Positions 28,078 to 38,000 of a DNA stretch of 60,962 bases are shown piece by piece. Source of the DNA: Pseudarthrobacter sulfonivorans (lineage in GTDB: Bacteria > Actinomycetota > Actinomycetes > Actinomycetales > Micrococcaceae); assembly GCF_024391045.1 (NCBI RefSeq), contig NZ_JANFCZ010000026.1, positions 1 to 60,962 of the forward strand, given 5' to 3'. The position numbers and the translations under genes are program-made. Position 1 is the first letter of the stretch; each line of letters opens with the position of its first letter. The notes beneath the pieces are model-generated. The model did no database searches, was not told the origin of the DNA, and was given only the letters and a program-made list of their open reading frames with translations.

Positions 28078-29759
28078 GGTGCATTCCGGAGGAACCGGAA
28101 TTTGGCGAAGGTTTTCACGCCGAGAAGGCCGTCTGGGACGCGCTGAATAGTAGCCTGCCCGATGACTGCGTTCTGGCCCACTCCGTCCAGGTTCGTGAAG
28201 GCCGCAGCGAGCATGAGATCGATCTGCTGGTCCTTTGGCCCAATGTGGGGATGGCCGCCATTGAGGTCAAAGGCGGCAAGGTCAGCATCGACAACGGGCA
28301 GTGGTACCAGTCGGACCGTTCCGGGAAGCACAAAATCAAGAGCCCCGTAGCGCAGTCCCAAAGCTCGCTCCACGCGCTCAAGAACTGGCTTGAGGATCAG
28401 CTCGGCACACGGCTGAGCAGCCGCAGCGCCTACATGGTCAGCCTGCCCTTCACCGACGTGGCCCATGACTGGACCATGGCCGGCTGCCCGCGGTCCCTCA
28501 TCCTTGACCAGGAAGATAGCAAATCCCCCGCCGAGCTTGTCCGCCAAGCCATTGAGCACGAAGGAGGCGGGGCTGCCCCGCTTGCCCCGGCCTTTCTGGA
28601 GCGCATCGTCCGTAAGCTGAGCGGAAACCTGGACACCGCCGTCGAGCATTCCAGCACTGCGCAAGAAGATGAAGCAGCGCAGGACCACCTCACCGAGCGC
28701 CAGGCCGCGCTGCTCCAAGCGACGCGCTCACTCCCCCGGATCCGCTTCACCGGCGGTGCGGGCAGCGGTAAGACCTGGCTGGCAGTGGAAAAGGCCCGCC
28801 TGCTCAGTAAACAGGGAAAACGCGTTGGCCTCTTCTGCTACAACAAGGGTCTGGGCCAATACCTGCAGGACCGGACCTCCAGCTGGCGACAGGCTAAGCC
28901 GGTGTTTACGGGTGAATTCCACGAATACGTGCGTGGACTGGGGGTTCCGGACGGCTCCGGCCAGGACTACTTCGATGTGGAAATGCCCCGCCTGCTCAAG
29001 GAACTGGCAGCAACGATGAACCCCGCCGACCGGCTGGATGCTGTCGTGGTCGATGAGGCCCAGGACTTCGCACCGCTCTGGTGGGACGCGCTGCTCGCCT
29101 GCACCAAGGACCCGGCGACCAGTGAGGTATACGCCTTTATGGACGACCGGCAGGATGTCTACCGCAGATGGGGAGGCGCGACGGCGGACCTTGCCACCGG
29201 GCCTACGGCCACCTTCGTGCCCATCCACGTCGATGACAACTTACGGAACACCCGCAAGATCGCCGAAACGCTCAAACCTTTCGCGGGAGACCACTTCACA
29301 CCGCGAGGCAGTACGGGCCTGCCAGTGAGACTGGTGGAATGCCCTGCCGAGGACGCGCTGGGCGTCGCCGACGAATGCGTCGATGCGCTCATCGGCGAGG
29401 GCTGGGCCAACAACCAGATCGCCCTCCTGACCACCAAGGAGCGGCACCCTGTGCACCTCGACTTTTTCGAGCGCGGCGCCACCGATGACTACTGGCGCGA
29501 ATTCCACGCCGGCGAGGGCGAATTTTATGGCCACGTACTGGGCTTCAAGGGGCTGGAACGATCGGTTGTGGTGCTCTGTGTGAACGGCTTCAAGGACATG
29601 GAGCGGGCAGCCGAGCAGCTCTACGTCGGGCTGTCCCGTGCCAGAAGCCTGCTGGTAGTGGTCGGTGATTCCGGGTTGCTGGAGGAAGCAGGCGGACGTG
29701 AGCTGAGGGCTGTGTTGGGACGGGCGCAGGTGTGGAAGCCCGTGTCTGAGGACGGCTAG
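28074..29759 (+). CDS. NERD nuclease-domain UvrD/Rep-like helicase
   Basis: 561 residues, ATG overlapping the upstream stop. Residues ~8-120 form a NERD domain, a restriction-fold nuclease (EGFHAEKAVWDAL; SEHEIDLLVLWP; IEVKGGKV supply the E-D-ExK pattern). An SF1 helicase follows: Walker A FTGGAGSGKTWLA near 226, Walker B DAVVVDEAQDF near 321, VDDNLRNTRKIAE near 388, and a C-terminal HVLGFKGLERSVVVL with LYVGLSRARSLLVVV. NERD-UvrD proteins are frequent in phage-defence regions and are expected to unwind and cut DNA. The gene sits 68 bp before the helicase-sigma gene and may belong to the same locus. Confidence 0.88.
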   Translation: MRCIPEEPEFGEGFHAEKAVWDALNSSLPDDCVLAHSVQVREGRSEHEIDLLVLWPNVGMAAIEVKGGKVSIDNGQWYQSDRSGKHKIKSPVAQSQSSLHALKNWLEDQLGTRLSSRSAYMVSLPFTDVAHDWTMAGCPRSLILDQEDSKSPAELVRQAIEHEGGGAAPLAPAFLERIVRKLSGNLDTAVEHSSTAQEDEAAQDHLTERQAALLQATRSLPRIRFTGGAGSGKTWLAVEKARLLSKQGKRVGLFCYNKGLGQYLQDRTSSWRQAKPVFTGEFHEYVRGLGVPDGSGQDYFDVEMPRLLKELAATMNPADRLDAVVVDEAQDFAPLWWDALLACTKDPATSEVYAFMDDRQDVYRRWGGATADLATGPTATFVPIHVDDNLRNTRKIAETLKPFAGDHFTPRGSTGLPVRLVECPAEDALGVADECVDALIGEGWANNQIALLTTKERHPVHLDFFERGATDDYWREFHAGEGEFYGHVLGFKGLERSVVVLCVNGFKDMERAAEQLYVGLSRARSLLVVVGDSGLLEEAGGRELRAVLGRAQVWKPVSEDG

Positions 29760-29827
29760 GAAACGGCCGCACGCGTCATTGTCAGACCCACCGCATAACC
29801 TTCAGTCACTAGATTCGTTACCGTCCA

Positions 29828-32425
29828 ATGGGGGATGAAATGCCAGAACTGGTCGACGCCGGGCCGTACCCGGTTGCAACGCTTCCGCGGGTGCCCGCAC
29901 CGGTTCCGGCCGCGTCAGTTCCTGCCTCCTACGACTACGCCTTCCTGTACGCCTGGCAGCAGGAAGCATTGAAGGCTTGGCACTCGAACGGCCGCCGCGG
30001 CGTCATAGAGGCCGTCACCGGTTCCGGTAAGACCCGCGTCGGCATAGCTGCCGCTTTCGAGGCAGTCCGGCAGGGCATCAAAGTCCTCATCCTGGTACCC
30101 ACCGCCGAGCTCCAGCGCCAGTGGCTGGCGTCGCTGCGGCGAGACCTGCCTACTGCCCGGCGCGGCGCCCTCGGTGACGGCCGGTCCGATTCACTCGACA
30201 ACGTCGACATCCTCGTTGCCATCGTCCATTCGGCGTCCGACCGGGAAACGCTCCGTGCGCACAAAGCCGGGTTGATCATCGCCGATGAGTGCCACCGCTA
30301 CGCCGCCCCCATGTTCACCGGTGCCCTTCAGGAAGGGTACGCCTGGCGCCTCGGCCTGACGGCGACGTACGAAAGGTCCGACGGCGAGCACGAGAACCTT
30401 CTGACGCCCTATTTTGGCGGCGTCATCTACAAGCTCTGGTATGACCGGGCGCTGAAGGACGAGGTGATTGCTCCTTTTGATATCGCCCTTGTTGGTGTCG
30501 ACCTGACGGCCTCCGAGCAGGTCGACTACGACGAATTCTCCGACCAGATGTCTGAGGCTGCCCGGAATCTGGAGTCCTACGCAGACATTCCGCGCCGGCC
30601 GTTCCATCAGTTCATCGCCGCGGTGGCCGCCCTGGCCGCGTCGGAATCGCCGAGCAGGGAGTCGACGGTTGCACGCAAGTACATGCGTGCCATGTCCTCG
30701 CGTCTCACCCTGCTGGCCGAGGCCAAGACGAAATACTTGGCGCTGGCAGCGCTGAAAGAGACTGTCGATCAGTCCCGCGGGACACTGGTGTTCACACAGA
30801 CCCAGGAGTCCGCACGCCGGGCCCAGGAGCTGTACACGTCCTTGGGTTCGAAGGCGTCGGCCGTGTTCAGTGGCATGGCCAAGGACGACCGCCGGCAAGG
30901 CATGGACGACTTCCGCAGCGGTGCATCCCAGATCCTCGCAGCACCGAGGCTCCTCGACGAAGGCATCGACGTCCCCGAGGCCGCCCTCGGAATCATCGTT
31001 GCTGCCAACCGCAGCCAACGCCAGATGGTCCAGCGTCTCGGCCGTGTGATCCGCAAAAAGGCCGACGGCCGGCCCGGCCGGTTGGTTGTCCTCTACTCCA
31101 AGGGCACAGTTGAGGATCCGGATGTTCAGGGCGAGGAGTTCCTGGGCAAAGTCCTTCCGTTCGCCCGCAACGTTGAATTCTTCGACATCAAGAAGGACAT
31201 GGACCGGTTGCAGGACTTCCTCCGCCAGGCGGAAGCTTCCGTTCCCGAACCGGTACTGGTGCCCCCTCGGCTCGACCCTCCTGCCAACGAACCGCAGGTC
31301 GACGAAATCCAGCCCACATCTTTCGATCTCGAGGACCAGGAGTGGCCGGAGGAACTCTCTGGCCTGGAGGGTTTCAGCGACGATGCGGTGTCCGATTACC
31401 TCAGGCGGGCGGGACGCGCTGAGTTGCTGACTGCCGAGCAGGAGGTGGAGCTTGCGCAGGAGATCGAGGCCGGACTCTTTGCCTCGCACCTCTTGGCGGA
31501 CGGCACTCCCCGTGGACGCAAGGAATCGCGGGAGCTCCGCGCGATTGCCCTGCTGGGTGAACGCGCCGCGGACGCCCTTCTGGAGGCAAACCTCCGACTT
31601 GTCGTGTCCAACGCCAAGCGATACGTGAACCACGGCTTGGACTTCATGGACCTGATCCAGGAAGGGAACATCGGCCTCCACCGGGCCGTCTGCAAGTTCG
31701 ACTACACGCTGGGCAACAAGTTTTCGACGTACGCCACGTGGTGGATCCGCCAAGCCGTAACGCGCGCTTTGGCGGACCAGGGCCGCATCATCCGGCTGCC
31801 CGTCCACATGGTGGAGCAGATCCACAAAGTACTGTCTGTCCAGCGAGAGGCCGCGAAGAATGGTCTTGTGTACAGCCTCGAAGAGCTTGGAAGGCTCACG
31901 GGCAACTCCGCCGAAAAAGTCGAGCAGCTCCTGTCCCTGGACAGACCTGTGTTTTCACTGGACTATCTGGTTCCGGACGGCAGGGGCGGCTTGGAAGCAC
32001 TCGGTGAGCAATTGGTGGACCCCACCGACATCGATGCTTTCGAGTACATGGCCAGCGAACAGCTGACTGCGCGAATCCACACGATGCTCGACGGATTCAC
32101 GGAGCGAGAAGCCGCCGTGATCGCAATGCGCTTTGGACTCACTGACGGTGAGAACAAGACACTGGACGAAATCGGCAGAGTGTATGGCGTGACACGGGAA
32201 CGCATCCGGCAGATCGAAAGAAAGACGATGGACAGGCTCAAGGAGGACTCCGTCTCCGGTGTCCTCAGGAGCTTCTACTTCACAAATTACGACCCGGACG
32301 CCAAAAACCGGCCGGCTCGGGCCATTGTTCCTTCATCCACCGCCGCAGACAGTGACACAGAGTTGCCGGAGGCTGTCGCAAGCATGATAGAACCGAGCAA
32401 CAGTCAAAGCATGGGGGAAAAGTGA
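29828..32425 (+). CDS. SF2 DEAD/DEAH helicase fused to an RpoD-like sigma-70 factor
   Basis: 865 residues (ATG 29840 with GGGGA upstream would give 861). Residues ~35-480 are an SSL2/XPB-like helicase: Walker A VTGSGKTRVG near 65, DECH box IIADECHRY near 151, LGLTATYERSDG near 178, RLLDEGIDVPEA near 378, and RSQRQMVQRLGRVIRKK near 397. After a proline-rich linker (~475-510) comes a sigma factor with regions 1.2 to 4: DYLRRAGRAELLTAEQEVEL near 520, DLIQEGNIGLHRAV near 612, KFSTYATWWIRQAVTRALA near 630, RLPVHMVEQIHKV near 655, and LDEIGRVYGVTRERIRQIE near 785. Region 1.1 is absent. Core-binding and promoter-reading motifs match housekeeping SigA closely, so RNA polymerase binding is likely. Its stop overlaps the next gene (GTGA). 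I know of no characterised example of this fusion. Confidence 0.92.
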   Translation: MGDEMPELVDAGPYPVATLPRVPAPVPAASVPASYDYAFLYAWQQEALKAWHSNGRRGVIEAVTGSGKTRVGIAAAFEAVRQGIKVLILVPTAELQRQWLASLRRDLPTARRGALGDGRSDSLDNVDILVAIVHSASDRETLRAHKAGLIIADECHRYAAPMFTGALQEGYAWRLGLTATYERSDGEHENLLTPYFGGVIYKLWYDRALKDEVIAPFDIALVGVDLTASEQVDYDEFSDQMSEAARNLESYADIPRRPFHQFIAAVAALAASESPSRESTVARKYMRAMSSRLTLLAEAKTKYLALAALKETVDQSRGTLVFTQTQESARRAQELYTSLGSKASAVFSGMAKDDRRQGMDDFRSGASQILAAPRLLDEGIDVPEAALGIIVAANRSQRQMVQRLGRVIRKKADGRPGRLVVLYSKGTVEDPDVQGEEFLGKVLPFARNVEFFDIKKDMDRLQDFLRQAEASVPEPVLVPPRLDPPANEPQVDEIQPTSFDLEDQEWPEELSGLEGFSDDAVSDYLRRAGRAELLTAEQEVELAQEIEAGLFASHLLADGTPRGRKESRELRAIALLGERAADALLEANLRLVVSNAKRYVNHGLDFMDLIQEGNIGLHRAVCKFDYTLGNKFSTYATWWIRQAVTRALADQGRIIRLPVHMVEQIHKVLSVQREAAKNGLVYSLEELGRLTGNSAEKVEQLLSLDRPVFSLDYLVPDGRGGLEALGEQLVDPTDIDAFEYMASEQLTARIHTMLDGFTEREAAVIAMRFGLTDGENKTLDEIGRVYGVTRERIRQIERKTMDRLKEDSVSGVLRSFYFTNYDPDAKNRPARAIVPSSTAADSDTELPEAVASMIEPSNSQSMGEK

Positions 32426-35055
32426 AGATCGAGTTTGGGTGGCATCTGGACCGGGCACCATGGGCCTACACGCGTCCTGGGCTCAACCGGATCAGGGTGG
32501 GCCGGAAAAACTTCACGGCCCTTCTGCAGACACGGCTGGGCATCACCCGTCCAGAGACCGGCCACGCTGAACGTGTCAGCCAGTACCTGGAGCGTCTTCA
32601 GACCATCGATACCCCCGATGCGTGGTTCCATGAGTCCTTCAAGGTGGACCCGTGGTCGACCGCCCAGGAGTTACTCGCCGCCCGGGATGACGTCGTCTCC
32701 AATGGCTGGGACGGTCTGCTCCCCTCCCGGGGGCATGACTCAGAAGCGCCGTCCCCGTTGCTACAGACACTCTCGGCAGCTGAAAAGGCGCCCGGACGGC
32801 TCTCGCCCTCGCTGGCGGATGACATTGCAGAGCTGTTGACTGCCATTGACTCGCCGCTGCCGCTTGGCATCGATGAGCTCATCCTCCAGCACCCGGAGCA
32901 TAGCTTTCCGCAGGTTTGGCAAGTAATTATCGGGAAGCTCCGCGCCCGTGGAGCCCATATCAGCGAAGTATGCTCAGCCGCCACGCCTCCCACGCTGACC
33001 ATCCTGACAGCTGAAACTGAGTGGGACGCCGCGGAAACAGCCGCCAGGTGGCTGGCCTCTGGCGACAACGCCAGCACCGCCGTCGTCTGTTCCGACAGCA
33101 GCGCACTTCTGGACAGTTACCTCTCCGGCCACGGGCTGCCAGCGCTCGGCGTCGCCACGCCTTCGGTGTGGCGGCCGCAGGACCAGCTGATTCCGTTGTT
33201 TTTCGAAGTCATCTGGTCACCGGTGAACGTGCACCTCCTCTCCGAACTGCTCAGCCTTCCCGGTTCACCGGTCCGCCGGGGCGCCGCCCGGCACCTTCTG
33301 GGCGCGCTCAAGGCCGAACCCGGAATCGGAGGAGACGCCTGGATTGCGGCAATCGCCGACATTGAAGGCGACGAACACCTCGGCCCGGACGTTGCACGCA
33401 TGTTGGACGACGTCTTCAACACGGGCCTCCTTATTGAAGAACGTGATGTCAGCGGCATCCAGCTGGCCGAAAGGGCGGAATGGCTGGCAGCCCGGCTGCA
33501 TGCCCGCGCAGCCATCGACGAAACCGCCAAGGCCACGGCGTCGCTTCTGCAGCGGATCCTTTCCCTGATCAAGCCCCTGCCTCGTGTGTCCCGTAGGGAC
33601 CTACGCCGGATCATCGCCGCAGTGATTACTCCGTCCTCAGGGTCCATGGTTTCAGCGGAAGCCTCACCATGGCTGCGGCTCGGCCATCTGGCCGAACTGA
33701 ACGATGAAGTTGACCAGGTCCTGTGGTGGGGATTCCAGGGCGCCAGTGCGCAGCATAACCGTCGTTGGGACGCCCACGACGTTGCAGCCCTCGCCCAGGC
33801 GGGTGTGCTTATGCCGGCACCGGAAGAACTGAGCGCACTCGAGGTCACCCAGACACTCGCCGCTTCGACCCGGACAAGAAACCTCGTTCTGGTCCAGATC
33901 CAGCAATGCAATGGAGAACGCGTGGCGGGAAACCCCCTCCTGGAGGCACTCGTGGACGCCCAGCCAACCGGGCAGGCGGTGTCCGTGGCGGCCCGACTGG
34001 CCGCGTTGACTGTCGGACCCGAACAGCTGACCGACGACGTGGGCCGATGGTCGTTGGCGGGCCGTCATGCGCAGCTGGCCCCCGTTACCAAGCAACGGCC
34101 CACGGCACCAGTTCCCCTCCACGAGGTAGCTCCGAACCCGGCGCTCGTTCCCAAACGCATCTCTTACTCCCAGCTGTCCACGCTGCTCGGCTGTTCATTC
34201 GCTTGGGCGCTCAAACACAAGGCTCACCTCAGGGTGCCCGACGCCGCCGGAGTGCCCGCCGGCAACCAGATGCTGGGCATCTTTGCCCACAAGGTCGTCG
34301 AGGTCCTGCACGGCGAGCTCCGGCCGCTTCACCGTTCGGTTCCGGAAGCAGCCGAGGTGAGCGCCGTCGTCGGGCGTCTCCTGCCCCAGCTGGCATCGGA
34401 GCTGCTCCTGCCCGGCCAGCTGCACCGGCTTGCCGGTGTGCGCGCCACCATCGAAGCCACTGTCATGATGTTCTTCCAGCAATTGCAGCGCGGCGGGGTG
34501 GTGCTGCAGGACATGGAGCAGGAGTTCAGCAAAGACCTGACTCTCACAGTGGGCGGATCTCAGCTCACCGTTTCCGTAGCAGGCCGGGCCGACGCGGTGG
34601 GCATCGATGCCCAGGGACGGACCTCCGTCGTCGACCTCAAGTGGAGCAACACCGAGAAGTATCTCCGCGAGGACGTCCAGCGGGGTGAAGCACTCCAGCT
34701 GGCCCTGTACCAATGGGCTCTCAACGACACGGACGTGCCGCCAGACTTTCCAGCCGCATATTTCCTTCTGAAACAGGGAACATTTGCGTCCGCCCATCCG
34801 GAGTTCGGCGCTGCGGTGCAACCCGTGCAGGACACGCCAGAGCTGTGGCGCCGCGCCGTGCGTGCCGTGGAATTCACGGTTGAGGAAGTACTTGCCGGAA
34901 GGATCACTGCCACGCAGCCTGCCGAGAAGGCGCTGGCCGAAGGTGAGCCCACCGCTGCCGCCCTCGCGGCTGAGAACGAGCGGTTACACAGGAAACCCAA
35001 CTGTCGGTACTGCGATTTTGGAACGCTTTGTGGACTCAAAGGGGACTACTCGTGA
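32422..35055 (+). CDS. AddB-like protein with Fe-S PD-(D/E)XK nuclease domain
   Basis: 877 residues from GTG 32422, overlapping the helicase-sigma stop. The N-terminal ~550 residues are only faintly helicase-like, without a Walker A motif, as in AddB-type inactive helicases. The C-terminal nuclease begins RISYSQLSTLLGCSFAWALK near residue 575. It continues GIFAHKVVEVLHGEL near 620, GRADAVGIDAQGRTSVVDLK near 720 (the D and DLK catalytic pair) and LQLALYQWAL near 760. It ends with PNCRYCDFGTLCG, so four cysteines (C...CxxCx5C) can hold a 4Fe-4S cluster as in AddB. It should act with the AddA-like product encoded next as a dual helicase-nuclease on DNA ends. Confidence 0.85.
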   Translation: MKIEFGWHLDRAPWAYTRPGLNRIRVGRKNFTALLQTRLGITRPETGHAERVSQYLERLQTIDTPDAWFHESFKVDPWSTAQELLAARDDVVSNGWDGLLPSRGHDSEAPSPLLQTLSAAEKAPGRLSPSLADDIAELLTAIDSPLPLGIDELILQHPEHSFPQVWQVIIGKLRARGAHISEVCSAATPPTLTILTAETEWDAAETAARWLASGDNASTAVVCSDSSALLDSYLSGHGLPALGVATPSVWRPQDQLIPLFFEVIWSPVNVHLLSELLSLPGSPVRRGAARHLLGALKAEPGIGGDAWIAAIADIEGDEHLGPDVARMLDDVFNTGLLIEERDVSGIQLAERAEWLAARLHARAAIDETAKATASLLQRILSLIKPLPRVSRRDLRRIIAAVITPSSGSMVSAEASPWLRLGHLAELNDEVDQVLWWGFQGASAQHNRRWDAHDVAALAQAGVLMPAPEELSALEVTQTLAASTRTRNLVLVQIQQCNGERVAGNPLLEALVDAQPTGQAVSVAARLAALTVGPEQLTDDVGRWSLAGRHAQLAPVTKQRPTAPVPLHEVAPNPALVPKRISYSQLSTLLGCSFAWALKHKAHLRVPDAAGVPAGNQMLGIFAHKVVEVLHGELRPLHRSVPEAAEVSAVVGRLLPQLASELLLPGQLHRLAGVRATIEATVMMFFQQLQRGGVVLQDMEQEFSKDLTLTVGGSQLTVSVAGRADAVGIDAQGRTSVVDLKWSNTEKYLREDVQRGEALQLALYQWALNDTDVPPDFPAAYFLLKQGTFASAHPEFGAAVQPVQDTPELWRRAVRAVEFTVEEVLAGRITATQPAEKALAEGEPTAAALAAENERLHRKPNCRYCDFGTLCGLKGDYS

Positions 35056-38000
35056 ATATGTTGGACAACGTCACCATGGTTTCGGCCAGCGCCGGCACCG
35101 GGAAGACTTACACCCTGACAGGCAAGATCGTGGACCAGATCGCGGCAGGCCTGCCTGCTGGGGCCATCATGGCCACCACCTTCACCAAGAAGGCGGCGGC
35201 CGAACTGCGCGAACGCATCGCCGCCAGGCTCCTGGAACAGGCTGAGGCGACGGACGACGCCGATGCTGCCACTGCCCTTCGGCTCGCCTCCCAGCAGCTC
35301 CCGGCGAGCCTCATCGGAACCGTGAACAGCGTCTGCGGGCAGCTGCTTCAGGAACATGCCATTGACGCGGGTCTATCCCCTGCCCTTGAGGTCATCGGGG
35401 AGGAACAGCTTGCCGGCATCTTCAACTTGGCTACCGATGAAATCCTGGCCGAGCACGCTCCGGCAATTATCCCGATCGCACACCGTATGGGCACCGACGA
35501 CGCCGGCGCACGGGATGCCAAAACCTGGCAGGAAATGGTCCGTGCCGTTGTGGACGCCGCCCGGACCAACCTGCTGGATGCGGAGGAGCTTGCCGTCTGC
35601 GCCGAGCGGTCCTGGAGTGGATTACGCGAGCTTCTTGACCCACCCGGCACAGACGACAGGGCGAGCTGGCTGCGGGACTTGCGCGCTGGCGTGCCCGACC
35701 TTGAAGCCACCGCGCGAGACGGCAAGACACCCGCCGGGAAAGCTGTGACCCTAACTACCGCCGCCTTTAGGGAAAACGTTCCCAAGATCCTGCACAAGGT
35801 AGCGTCGATGGGCGACATCGAAAGCATCACTTGGGAGGAGTGGCGTGGCGTCGTTGGTTCCGCGGCTCCCACGGCCGTCAAAGCACTCTTTGCATCCGCG
35901 ACGGATGCTATCAAGGAAGGCCTGCTCTCCAACCCTGCTTTCCACAACGACCTTGAACAGTACATCCGTCGCATCTTTGTGTGCGCCGCAGATTGCCTCG
36001 ATGCCTACTCAGAATTCAAGCGGCTTCACGGCCTCATGGACTTCGTGGACCAGGAAACCCTTGTCCTGGAGCTGGCACGCAACAACGCCGCATTCCGCCG
36101 CTCGTTCCCCGGGCGTGTCCGTTTCCTTGTAGTCGACGAGTTCCAGGACACCAGCCCCCTCCAGCTGGAACTCTTCCTGCAGCTCAGCAGTCTTGTGAAG
36201 GAAGCCGTCTGGGTGGGCGACCCCAAGCAGGCAATTTATGAGTTCCGCGGCACCGACCCCGAACTCATGGAAGCTGTGGTTGCCAAGGTCAGCCAGCGGG
36301 AGCAGCTGTCGGAAACGTGGCGCTCCCACCAGGCGGTGGTGGACCTGAGCAACGCCGTGTTCGAGGAGGTGTTCGAGCGGCACGGAATGCCTCCCGAAAC
36401 TGTCCATTTGGAGCTCCCCAGCGCACACGCGGATTGGTCCCCGGGCACCCTTGAGGCTTGGACCCGGCGCCAGTCCAATGACGCCGAACGGCTCAAAGCA
36501 ACGGCTGCTGGTGTAGCGTCCCTGCTGGGACGGCGGAAGGAGCTGAAGGCCGGGGATGTGGCCATCCTGGCCAGATCCAACGCGGACGTGGAAGCCCTTT
36601 CCGCGGCACTTGACGCGTTGGGAATCCGTGCCAGCCGCAACCCCCGTATGCTATCTGACGCGCGGGAGGTGCAGCTAGCGCGGGCTGGAATGGCCTTCAT
36701 CGCTGACGGCTATGACACTGTGGCGTTGACCGAGCTCGTGGCGTTGCATCCTGGCCACTCGGCCCATGCAACATGGCAGCAGCAGCTCCTCGAAGCCCCG
36801 GATGCCGCCGTCGTGCTCGAGGCGTGGAATGCCGACCCCTTGGTGACCGCACTCGATGGCCTGCGGGAACGCGCGGCCATGGCTACGCCCACCGAGGTCT
36901 TCGAGGCCGTGACCGGTATTCTTGGGCTGCCCCGGCTCATCGCCGGCTGGTCTTCACCGGCTACCCGGCTCAGGAATCTCGACGCCGCCCGCGGTGCGAT
37001 CCACACCTATTACGAGCGGTGCCTGGCGCTCCGCTCCCCCGCGACCCTGCGCGGTTTCCTCGCATTCTTCGGCAGTGAAGAGCAGCAATCTGCTGAGAAT
37101 GCCGGGGACGACGTCGTCAACGTCCTCACATACCACAAGGCCAAAGGACTCGAATGGCCCGTAGTGATCATGGAGGGTCTGGACAAGGACCTGAGGCTTG
37201 CAGCGTTCGGGGCCGCAGTGGAGCAAGTGGGCAGCTTTGACCTGGCGCAGCCGCTGGCCGGGCGGTGGATCCGGTTCTGGCCCAGCCCCTTCCCTTACGG
37301 CGGCTCCCCGCTGGACGCAAAAGGCAAGAACAGCGAGGTAGCGGAGCGGGCGCAGGAACGCGACCGCCGCAACATGTCACGGCTCATGTACGTGGGCATG
37401 ACCCGGGCGGTGGAGACAACGGTGCTGACTGCAAAGAGCAGCAAGCCAGAACTCTTGAACAACCTAGGTGCTGCGGGACTGGTGTCCTGGTCGAAAGACG
37501 AGGAGGACAGCACCGAGGGTGTCATCCAGATAGCCGACGGTGAGGGCTTCCCCGCGATTGTGGAAGAACTCGAGCCTTTGGAGGCTGTCCAGGCAGCTGC
37601 GGAGTGGGCTCCGAAGTTTGCTGACGCACTACCGGTCCCCTCTGTTGCTGCGGCGTTGCCAGCCCGTTTTGCGGCATCGTCCTTGGACTCTTCCGGACAC
37701 GACGCCGAGGTTACCGCCGTGGCCGAGCTCGGTCCACGGCTTGCCGAGCATGGTTCCGACGACTGGGGTGCGGTGGGCAGCGCAGTCCATGCTTACTTGG
37801 GAACGCAGTTTTCTGCACTCAGCCCGGCTGAACGGAGGGATCTGGCAGAGAGGATCGTCAAACGCTGGCAGGTCGAAGGAACCGTTGATCCTTCGTTGTT
37901 GATCACGTCCGGGGATCGGTTCGAGGCCTACCTCGACTCGGAGTTCCCGGGGTGGTTACGGCACCGTGAAGCAGCCATAGGTTGGCGGCCGGCGAACCAA

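Noticed and set aside
29760..29827. Promoter of the helicase-sigma gene (TTGTCA at 29779, TAGATT at 29810)
   Set aside because: The hexamers are 25 bp apart; no acceptable spacing was found.
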